Assembly: GCA_016550425.1 (NCBI GenBank)
Contig: JABXGS010000229.1
Span: 1 to 13,704 of the forward strand
Length of the DNA: 13,704 nt
Origin: an archaeon
GTDB taxonomy: Archaea > Asgardarchaeota > Hermodarchaeia > Hermodarchaeales > Hermodarchaeaceae
Reading direction: 5' to 3'
Under the pieces are notes generated by a model. The model was not told the origin of the DNA. It searched no databases and saw only the letters and a list, made by a program, of their open reading frames with translations. Positions 8,265 to 13,704 of this stretch are shown piece by piece; positions within the stretch are counted from its first letter, which is position 1, and the number at the start of each line of letters is the position of its first letter. The translations under genes and the position numbers were made by a program.

Positions 8265-8493
8265 TCCCTTCCTCACTTTCAAATGTGAAAATCTCTTCTA
8301 TCTGCAAATCAAACGCGCGAGCCAGTTTGAAGGCCAGGTCCAGCGATGGATTGTAGACGCCCTTCTCAATAGCGATGATCGTCTGTCGGCTGATACCCAC
8401 ACGCAACGCCAGCCCCTCCTGGGTCCAGACCGACGGGTCAGAAGCCTCACGCAGTCGGCGTTCGCGTACTTCTCGTAAGCGATTCGTTATCAC
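8245..8493 (-). CDS. XRE-type helix-turn-helix transcriptional regulator
   Basis: This is an 82-aa protein consisting almost only of a Cro/C1-type DNA-binding domain. WTQEGLALRVGISRQTIIAIEKG (about residues 24-46) is the classical helix-turn-helix, followed by YNPSLDLAFKLARAFDLQIEEIF, the standard end of the short YozG-like regulators. The C-terminus is acidic (SEEGSEEAEA). The start is the GTG at 8491-8493, with a GGGGAAGG stretch a few nucleotides upstream. It forms a two-gene operon with the overlapping DUF2178-like membrane protein. A symmetric repeat upstream of it (8514-8549) is the likely operator, suggesting autoregulation. Confidence 0.88.
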   Translation of the reverse strand: MITNRLREVRERRLREASDPSVWTQEGLALRVGISRQTIIAIEKGVYNPSLDLAFKLARAFDLQIEEIFTFESEEGSEEAEA

Positions 8494-8513
8494 CGGTAAC
8501 CTTCCCCACGGTC

Positions 8514-8549
8514 ATGTCAAGTCTACTTAACGTAAAGTCTACTTGACAT
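8514..8549. promoter_or_regulatory. probable operator of the XRE regulator
   Basis: The sequence contains two direct copies of AAGTCTACTT (8519-8528 and 8535-8544), each itself an AAGT-nn-ACTT dyad, spaced 16 bp apart. They lie inside a larger perfect 9-bp inverted repeat, ATGTCAAGT (8514-8522) and ACTTGACAT (8541-8549). It sits 20-55 bp upstream of the regulator's GTG, where TATA and transcription factor B would bind for the minus-strand promoter. Autorepression is therefore likely. It also lies just upstream of the plus-strand membrane ORF. Confidence 0.65.
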
Positions 8550-8626
8550 AAAAACATTTCGGTCCCCCCCCTCCCCCCTCAATCTTCGCGCCTTCCCGTC
8601 TCCTCACAACCTTAGCCTGCATATGG

Positions 8627-8887
8627 TTGCTCACCTGTGGTTCCTATCTTCTTGTCCCCTATCTGCCAAGTAGATCTGGCTTCAGAAAAACATTGGTTGA
8701 CGGGATTTGGTCAATCGTTGTGATCTCTCTCGTCGCCTTCTATGCGATGGGGAGTCTTTTCGGAATACTATGGGAGCTTTTCATGACGATTGTTGTGGTG
8801 CTTATCTTGGGTGTGGATTTAAATGGAATGATCCCAATCTTGCCCAGCGACTTGGGTCAATTTTTCTACAAGCGAGGGCATTCGTAG
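8627..8887 (+). CDS. small membrane protein, probably a 5'-truncated C-terminal domain
   Basis: The frame gives 86 aa from a TTG at 8627. It stays open back to 8552, and the upstream residues (LLTTLACIWLLTCGSYLLVPYLP) would complete a first membrane helix, so the TTG is probably not a true start. I see the remaining C-terminal membrane domain of a larger protein: helices near residues 1-13 (continuing upstream) and about 25-62, followed by GMIPILPSDLGQFFYKRG. The stop TAG (8885-8887) directly abuts the ATG of the ferredoxin gene. A membrane domain followed by a two-cluster ferredoxin recalls HgcA/HgcB-type corrinoid protein-ferredoxin pairs, but no corrinoid domain or cap-helix motif is present. 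That reading is speculative. No credible start or ribosome site is seen, so it is likely a relic. Confidence 0.45.
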   Translation: MLTCGSYLLVPYLPSRSGFRKTLVDGIWSIVVISLVAFYAMGSLFGILWELFMTIVVVLILGVDLNGMIPILPSDLGQFFYKRGHS

Positions 8888-9115
8888 ATGCCCTTCTCCA
8901 CCGGCAAATATCCTCTTCAACCCTATGGACGAATTACCCTAGATGTGACACAATGCATTGGATGTGGCATGTGTGTACAAGTGTGTCCAATGAATGTCTA
9001 TCAGCTAGATCCTACAAGACGCAAAGTAGACCTAATTTGCCCCCAGCACTGTGTCAATTGTAATGCTTGTGTCCATCGCTGACCCACACACTGTCTTGAT
9101 ATTGTCCAATCCTAA
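8888..9115 (+). CDS. two-cluster [4Fe-4S] ferredoxin with an in-frame TGA at a cluster cysteine
   Basis: The ATG at 8888 starts a ferredoxin with a complete first cluster motif, CIGCGMCVQVCP (residues 23-34). The second motif reads CVNCNACVHR and then TGA (9080-9082), followed by PTHCLDIVQS and TAA (9113-9115). In the CxxCxxCxxxCP pattern the TGA sits exactly at the fourth cysteine, before the proline. The codon is one base away from TGT or TGC. Reading through gives 75 residues, the normal length; stopping gives 64 residues and a second cluster lacking a ligand. Explanations are a nonsense mutation, a sequencing error or, less likely, selenocysteine. Translation is probably coupled to the preceding membrane ORF, whose stop codon touches this ATG. 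The redox partner is unknown. Confidence 0.75.
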
Positions 9116-9219
9116 CACATTCCAACAACATCGCCTTGCAAAACCTGGGGGGGGGCTCGTGGATGTTTGCTAATATCTTCTATAAAGTAAATAATTTAAT
9201 ACAAATAATAAAATGTAAA

Positions 9220-9231
9220 TTTAAAATATGG
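9220..9231 (+). promoter_or_regulatory. possible TATA-type promoter of npdG
   Basis: TTTAAAATATGG lies in a very AT-rich stretch (9181-9230), about 46 nt upstream of the npdG ATG at 9277. This allows a leader of about 25 nt that contains the AGGAT ribosome site. Other AT-rich words nearby could serve instead. Confidence 0.4.
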
Positions 9232-9276
9232 TGTCTACCACAGCCTGACAAACACACGAATAGGATAGGATTTACT

Positions 9277-9993
9277 ATGAAAAAGCCAACAGTAGCAATC
9301 ATCGGTGGTACAGGACGCGAAGGGCAAGCACTGGCCCTACGGTCCATCTTTGCAGGATACCCCACGTTAGTGGGATCACGGGATGCCCAAAAGGCGAAAA
9401 GAACTGCTTCCCAGTTGGAAACAAAACTGAAAACGAAGCCTGGAAATCTCACCATTCAAGGGCTTTCCAATGGTGGCGCCGCGGGGAAGGCGGATATTGT
9501 ATTTTTTACCATCCCCTATAATGCCTTCAAAGAAGTTCTTGATCTGGTTGGAGGCGTTCTCCAAGATAAGCTGCTCATTGATGTTATTGTTCCATACAAG
9601 TTGCATTCGCCAATTTTAGTAGATAATACTGTGCTCGATGAGTACCGTGAGCACTATGGTACGGGCAAGACCCCGTCGGTTACCGAAGAAACGTTCCTGT
9701 ATTTACAACATAAATTTAGTTTTAAGCCACGAGTTGTGGCTGCCTTCAAGACTATTTCATTCAAACTAGTAGAGGATCTTAAAACGTCCTTTAACACGCC
9801 CATTCTCATGTGGGGATTCGATTCCGCTGACCTCCAGCGACTGAAGGAATTGACACAAGCCTTCTTCCCCCAAGCTACGCTCTATGAGGTGCCACAGATG
9901 TATTGGCGGTCGGTGGAAGGGACCTGCGAATATATGAGATACATGAACCTTATTGGTACACGCGTTGCTGCAATGAGCTTTTCATACGGATAG
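9277..9993 (+). CDS. npdG: F420H2:NADP+ oxidoreductase (NADPH-dependent F420 reductase) family
   Basis: This enzyme class transfers hydride between the deazaflavin F420 and NADP+ in the cytoplasm, linking F420- and NADPH-based metabolism. The product has 238 aa. It begins KPTVAIIGGTGREGQALALR, the Rossmann loop GGTGREG with the family's second glycine block, followed by LVGSRD, whose Ser-Arg pair binds the NADP 2'-phosphate. DIVFFTIPYNAF and KLLIDVIVPY are the following strands. The later PRVVAAFKTISFKLVEDL corresponds to the conserved AFNT segment of the family, here AFKT. Length is slightly above the usual ~220. The ATG at 9277 has AGGAT 8 nt upstream and coincides with the beginning of the fold; the open frame back to 9136 is not coding. 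Its presence supports an F420-using archaeal host. Confidence 0.85.
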   Translation: MKKPTVAIIGGTGREGQALALRSIFAGYPTLVGSRDAQKAKRTASQLETKLKTKPGNLTIQGLSNGGAAGKADIVFFTIPYNAFKEVLDLVGGVLQDKLLIDVIVPYKLHSPILVDNTVLDEYREHYGTGKTPSVTEETFLYLQHKFSFKPRVVAAFKTISFKLVEDLKTSFNTPILMWGFDSADLQRLKELTQAFFPQATLYEVPQMYWRSVEGTCEYMRYMNLIGTRVAAMSFSYG

Positions 9994-10031
9994 ATTCCTC
10001 TCAGCAGCAACCACAAGTGTCAGCGTAGCTC

Positions 10032-12248
10032 TTGAGAGATGAGGAAAAGTGGGTAAGCCAAGAGAGAACCCACTCATCCTTAAAGAGAGCCAAAACGCAT
10101 TTAAAGGACCCAAATTCGCGACACCTGCGAGAGGTGCCCTCCCTGCTAGCCAAAATTTCCAAACTACCTGCAGTCAAATACAGCACTGGCAACACCACTC
10201 CCGCCCCAATTGAGGAGGATAAAAGCCCCACTCAACAGACACCTATTGAACCACCCATGCCCCCCACTCATCCGATAAACGACTGGACCACCCTCCGCAC
10301 CACCCTTGCTACCACCCCCGAAGCCCAACATCTCCTCGACACCTATGGACGCACCGCCTGGCAAAGCCTCGAACACGACCTCCACCGCCACCCCTACCTC
10401 GCATCACGCCCCTCCTTCCCCCACGCCTACACCCATGCTCTCTGGCACCGCACCCTCCAAGCCGCCCGCCACGACGGCCGCCTCACCAACACCACCTACA
10501 CCGCCCTCGCAACCATCACCGGCATCCCCACCGGGCGCCTCCGCGACTGGCACCAACACATCAAAGAACCCCACCTCGAACGCACCCTCCACATCCACGA
10601 ACACGCCCGCCAACACTGGGAACAACACTTCCCCCCCGAAGCCAAAGAACATATCCTTGACCCTTCCCTTGTCTACACCACCTGCAAATTCCTTCTCGAC
10701 CACCCCAAAACACCCACTCCTGAAGCTCTTGCCTCCTGCATCGAAACCCTTTACCACCACTGCAAAGACCAAGGGCTCATCATCGCTGAACTCAAACCCT
10801 ACCACAAAAGAGGCCCCCAACACCTCCGCACCATCGCTCAATCCATTCGTAATCACCGAACCGCCCTCGAACACACCCTCACCCACCACCTCAACCTCAC
10901 CCAAACCCACGAAGAACTCCGCCTCGCCATCGACCACGACACCCTCTACCTATGGCGCAAAACTACCCACCCCGACCACTGGCTCAACACCTACCACCAC
11001 GAACTCCTCTACCTCACACCCAAAACCAAAGAACGGCTCATCAGCACCGCACAACGCCACCTCAACGTCAACACCCAACAACTCGGCCAACTCCTCGACC
11101 AACTCACCGAACATACACGCCATCGAGCCTACAATCCACGCGCCATTCCCTACGAACTCTGGTCCACCAAATACAGTCAATACCTTTACGGGGACACTCT
11201 CCATCTCCTCCTCAATGTCACCAACCAACCATTCGACACCATCAAACCCCACATCACCCACATCGGCCGCATCAGCAACACCAAACACAGCGGCGGCATC
11301 CACAACCCCCACTTCCCCGAAGGTAACCAGCTCAACGAACTCCGCGCACGACTCATCGCCATCGCCCTCAGCGACTGCCACATTAACAAAAACACCCACG
11401 TTCTCACCTATCATGAAAAAGACGAAGATCGAATCGAATACGTCCGAACACTCTTCCGCAAACTCGGTGAAACCGACTACAAAACCGAAGAACTAGCAGG
11501 GAAACGAAAACGTCTCACAATAACAGCAGTAGTCGGTCGGCTACTCGAACACTGGGGTGTTCCCAAAGGTGACAAACTACTCAGCCCCAATTTTCGTTTA
11601 CCACAAACCATTAAACAAGGTACGTCTGAGGTGAAATCTGCTTATCTTGCTGAAGTTGTCCCCGAAGATGGGTTTTTTGTTAAAAGAAATGGGCAAATGA
11701 AATTCGGAATCAAACGTGCTCATGTACTCGATGCAGGACCCAAAACCAAGCTGTATAGATATCAACCAAAGATCACACATAGACATAAGAAATTCATCCA
11801 GAAGTATGGTATAGAGAGATATGAAGTCATACGAGATGATAAACCCAGAAAACGATTGGAAATATTGAAGGGGAGGCTAGATAAACTAAAGTCTCAAGCT
11901 AAGACACAAAACGATGAACAAATAGCCAGGGAATTAAGACGAATTATCAAAAACCATCCTTGTGAATTTCTTGAAGATGAAAAAAACCTAATCAAAAGCC
12001 TAGGCATTCAAATGACATCGATCTTTAAAAAAATCATTCTCCATGAAACCAATCGTGTATCAGCAATCTGGGAAATCTATACTAAATCCGAAAATGATAC
12101 CTATCGCTGGGCAATCATAACTCCACCAAGCTCTGGGGAGAAAAGAAAAGCGGCTCTTGAATGGATTAAAGAATATCAAAAGAAAAAATCCCTCAAGTCA
12201 ATTGAACGAAAAGGGAAGTCAAATCTAGGAATGGAAAGGGTACTCTAG
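10032..12248 (+). CDS. large LAGLIDADG-type homing endonuclease-like protein
   Basis: The frame encodes 738 aa from a TTG, or 663 aa from the ATG at 10257. The first 75 residues are polar and low in complexity, so the shorter form is plausible, though GAGGAGGAT at 10211-10219 is not near any start. Residues about 85-420 are helical and rich in His, Thr and Leu, with helix-turn-helix-like pieces (ATITGIPTGRLRDWHQHI). The end resembles a two-motif LAGLIDADG nuclease: LIAIALSDCHI (441-451, acidic Asp448) and AYLAEVVPEDGFF (537-549, Asp546 before Gly). The C-terminus (about 575-738) is basic and helical. Codons end overwhelmingly in C from 10260 to about 11400, then the DNA becomes AT-rich. The gene converges on the hydrogenase with 17 bp between stop codons. 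Nuclease activity is inferred from two motifs only. Confidence 0.65.
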   Translation: MRDEEKWVSQERTHSSLKRAKTHLKDPNSRHLREVPSLLAKISKLPAVKYSTGNTTPAPIEEDKSPTQQTPIEPPMPPTHPINDWTTLRTTLATTPEAQHLLDTYGRTAWQSLEHDLHRHPYLASRPSFPHAYTHALWHRTLQAARHDGRLTNTTYTALATITGIPTGRLRDWHQHIKEPHLERTLHIHEHARQHWEQHFPPEAKEHILDPSLVYTTCKFLLDHPKTPTPEALASCIETLYHHCKDQGLIIAELKPYHKRGPQHLRTIAQSIRNHRTALEHTLTHHLNLTQTHEELRLAIDHDTLYLWRKTTHPDHWLNTYHHELLYLTPKTKERLISTAQRHLNVNTQQLGQLLDQLTEHTRHRAYNPRAIPYELWSTKYSQYLYGDTLHLLLNVTNQPFDTIKPHITHIGRISNTKHSGGIHNPHFPEGNQLNELRARLIAIALSDCHINKNTHVLTYHEKDEDRIEYVRTLFRKLGETDYKTEELAGKRKRLTITAVVGRLLEHWGVPKGDKLLSPNFRLPQTIKQGTSEVKSAYLAEVVPEDGFFVKRNGQMKFGIKRAHVLDAGPKTKLYRYQPKITHRHKKFIQKYGIERYEVIRDDKPRKRLEILKGRLDKLKSQAKTQNDEQIARELRRIIKNHPCEFLEDEKNLIKSLGIQMTSIFKKIILHETNRVSAIWEIYTKSENDTYRWAIITPPSSGEKRKAALEWIKEYQKKKSLKSIERKGKSNLGMERVL

Positions 12249-12265
12249 GATTAGAGGCTGAATCA

Positions 12266-13471
12266 CTAACGGTGCCAAACTTTCACTTTTTCTCTCTCTT
12301 CGCGGCTCTTTTCTTGGAACCACGCCCACGGCTTCTCCTCTTTCGAACCATCGGGATACGCGAGAATAATCCTATCAGTACATGAAAAGCAGGGATCTAT
12401 ACTAGCTAGGGCGATGGGTACGTCGGCGATTTTGCCGCCTTTGAGGATTTCGACGACGCTGGGGATGTTGCCGAGGGTGGGGGCGCGGGCTTTGTGGCGT
12501 TCGGGTTTGTCGGTGCCGTTGCTGACGACGTAGTGGAGGACTTCGCCGCGGGGGGCTTCGAAGGTGCTGAGGGCGTGGCCGGGGGGGACGCGGCGGGGGG
12601 CGCGGATGCTGATGTCGCCGGGGGGGAGGTGTTGGAGCCAGTGGATGCAGCAGGTGCAGGCGTCGACGGTTTCGAGGATGCGGACGACGACGCGGCCGGC
12701 GACGTCGCAGAGGTCGGAGGTGCGGGTTTCCCAGTGTTTGTTTTCGCTTTCTTGGTAGGGGGTGCGGGGTTGGGTGTTGCGGACGTCCCAGTGGATGTCG
12801 GAGGCGCGGGCGGTGGGGCCGGTGGCGCAGAGGGCTTTGCCGGTTTCGGTGTCGAGGATGCCAACGCCGAGGGCCCGGTCTAGGATGGTTTGTTCTTTCA
12901 GGATTAGGTCGAGGTAGTGGTGCATGCGGTCGCGGATTTTTTCGAGGCGTTCCACCATGCCTGGGATTTGGCTTTTTTGGACATCGTGGCGGACGCCGCC
13001 GATGATGTTGTTGGCGTAGTTGACGCGGTTTCCACAGATTTCTTCGATGATATCGAGGCTGTATTCGCGGTCACGCCATGAATAATGGAAGAGGGTGTCC
13101 CATCCGATTTCGTGACCTGCAACGCCAAGCCAGAGAATGTGGCTGTGAATCCGGTTCAATTCATTCATGATGCCGCGAATGTAGAGGCCCCGCTTTGGGA
13201 CATCTAAATCGAGGATCTCCTCGACAGCTTGCACATAACAAGTGGTGTGGGATTGCGAGCAGATGCCACAAATACGTTCCGCGAGATAGACGTTTTGACT
13301 ATAACTTCGACTTTCAAACGCTTTTTCGATCCCCCGATGGACGTAACCGATTCGGGGTGCGACGTCGACGACGATTTCTCCGTCGACGGTGAGGGTGAAG
13401 TTTTCGGGTTCTTTGAGTGCGGGGTGTTGGGGACCGATGGGGATGGTCATGGTTGTGGGTGTTTTGGCCAT
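12266..13471 (-). CDS. group 4 [NiFe]-hydrogenase large subunit (NuoD/Ech-type)
   Basis: This is the catalytic large subunit (401 aa) of a membrane-bound, ferredoxin-linked complex I-related hydrogenase. Both nickel-ligand motifs are intact: RICGICSQSH (Cys68, Cys71) and DPCFSCTDR (359-367, Cys361, Cys364), so it is a true hydrogenase subunit rather than the cysteine-free NuoD of complex I. Other family signatures are the N-terminal IPIGPQHPALKEPENF, GYVHRGIEKAFE, NELNRIHSHILWLG, RAPRRVPPGHALSTFEAPRGE and NGTDKPERHKARAPTLGN. Beyond Arg367 there is a 34-residue tail. In hydrogenases such as E. coli HycE, a maturation protease removes the residues after the equivalent Arg; removal here is inference. 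No other hydrogenase subunit is in the window. Codons are strongly C-ending from 12412 to about 12900, but not in the last ~48 codons. Confidence 0.92.
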   Translation of the reverse strand: MAKTPTTMTIPIGPQHPALKEPENFTLTVDGEIVVDVAPRIGYVHRGIEKAFESRSYSQNVYLAERICGICSQSHTTCYVQAVEEILDLDVPKRGLYIRGIMNELNRIHSHILWLGVAGHEIGWDTLFHYSWRDREYSLDIIEEICGNRVNYANNIIGGVRHDVQKSQIPGMVERLEKIRDRMHHYLDLILKEQTILDRALGVGILDTETGKALCATGPTARASDIHWDVRNTQPRTPYQESENKHWETRTSDLCDVAGRVVVRILETVDACTCCIHWLQHLPPGDISIRAPRRVPPGHALSTFEAPRGEVLHYVVSNGTDKPERHKARAPTLGNIPSVVEILKGGKIADVPIALASIDPCFSCTDRIILAYPDGSKEEKPWAWFQEKSREEREKVKVWHR

Positions 13472-13704
13472 TGTAGGTCAACTACCTGAAAGCTTTCAGA
13501 TTAGTCCTTCATGCCGTTTTCTTCCTTAAGAAACTAGCTGTCATACTATGATATACCTAAGCTATTATGATTCTGTTCAATTTTAAACGGTCAACTTGTT
13601 CTCGAAAACGTCAAAAGGCGTGAAATCATTTCCGAAATAATTGACGCATTTTACCAACGATATTCCTCTTCGTTAAGCTACATTCTTCGAAGATTAATAC
13701 CCTA
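13472..13704. other. gene-free upstream region of the hydrogenase
   Basis: No frame of useful length is seen on either strand. GGTATATC on the minus strand (about 13549-13556) could be the TATA element of the hydrogenase gene, giving a leader of about 50 nt that contains the palindrome. The hydrogenase therefore appears to be the first gene of its transcript. Confidence 0.4.
13482..13499 (-). promoter_or_regulatory. palindrome and Shine-Dalgarno in the hydrogenase leader
   Basis: A perfect 14-bp palindrome, CTGAAAGCTTTCAG (13486-13499), overlaps AGGTAG (13482-13487 on the minus strand), the best ribosome site before the hydrogenase ATG at 13471. A second small inverted repeat, AGGT-AGTTG-ACCT, follows directly. 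The site could be an operator or a hairpin affecting initiation; both readings are inference. Confidence 0.4.

Noticed and set aside
9083..9200. Archaeal SECIS element for selenocysteine at 9080-9082
   Set aside because: Only a short, bulged stem can be drawn, and the GAA/A internal loop is not seen.
10306..11496. Long alternative frame (396 aa) inside the LAGLIDADG-like gene, and others at 10404-10937 and 10950-11414
   Set aside because: Composition is almost only Pro, Thr, Ser and Asn (or Val, Gly and Glu on the other strand). These are shadows produced by the strong C bias of the real frame.
3982..12265. Tyrosine or serine integrase, transposase with terminal repeats, tRNA gene or CRISPR array
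   Set aside because: None could be recognised by reading; the only repeated element is the hydrogenase tail, and it has no inverted ends or regular spacing.
12340..12410. Intein insertion at the DPCFSC motif, a common intein site
   Set aside because: The hydrogenase frame is continuous through the motif. The nuclease-like gene is on the opposite strand with its own frame and no splicing motifs.
12406..12883. Open frames of 129-152 aa opposite to or shifted from the hydrogenase
   Set aside because: They are low-complexity Ala/Pro/Gly shadows of the C-ending codons; the hydrogenase frame carries all family motifs.

Overview
The window reads as archaeal accessory DNA. It encodes an F420:NADP+ oxidoreductase-type protein, a group 4 (complex I-like) NiFe-hydrogenase large subunit, and a cell-surface repeat protein with an N-terminal and a C-terminal membrane anchor. 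Possible TATA-type promoters with short leaders are also present. The mix is compatible with an anaerobic Asgard (for example Thorarchaeia-like) or Bathyarchaeia-like archaeon, but the lineage is my inference; only 'archaeon using F420 and hydrogenase' is well supported.

Layout. 1-3981: a 3'-truncated small membrane protein (-), a glycerophosphodiester phosphodiesterase (-), a multi-spanning membrane protein (-), MsrB (-) and a C45-type Ntn hydrolase (+). 3982-8500: single unrelated genes (flavodoxin, six-repeat surface protein, membrane protein, XRE regulator with a DUF2178-like partner), punctuated by four short minus-strand fragments. 8552-9993: a decayed-looking pair (a 5'-truncated membrane ORF followed by a ferredoxin whose fourth cluster cysteine is a TGA codon), then npdG. 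10032-12248: a large LAGLIDADG-type protein. 12266-13471: the hydrogenase large subunit, convergent with it and separated by only 17 bp. 13472-13704: leader and promoter DNA without a visible gene.

The main discovery is that the four fragments (4087-4218, 4978-5094, 6630-6731, 7698-7797) are all homologous to the 3' end of the hydrogenase gene. They cover essentially the last ~36-42 codons, from the DPCxxCxxR metal-ligand motif to the stop codon. All lie on the hydrogenase strand, all lie downstream of it, and all end at the equivalent stop codon. The resident hydrogenase also switches codon composition a few codons before that motif, as if its own 3' end had been replaced. This is the signature left when integrating elements target the 3' end of a gene, bring a substitute end and leave the displaced end behind. 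Here the target would be the peptide that maturation proteases of some hydrogenases discard. No tyrosine or serine integrase is visible; the LAGLIDADG protein beside the junction is the only DNA-active enzyme. The genes between fragments would be cargo of successive insertions. An alternative is a set of silent 3'-end cassettes; stops and a frameshift in several copies argue for relics.
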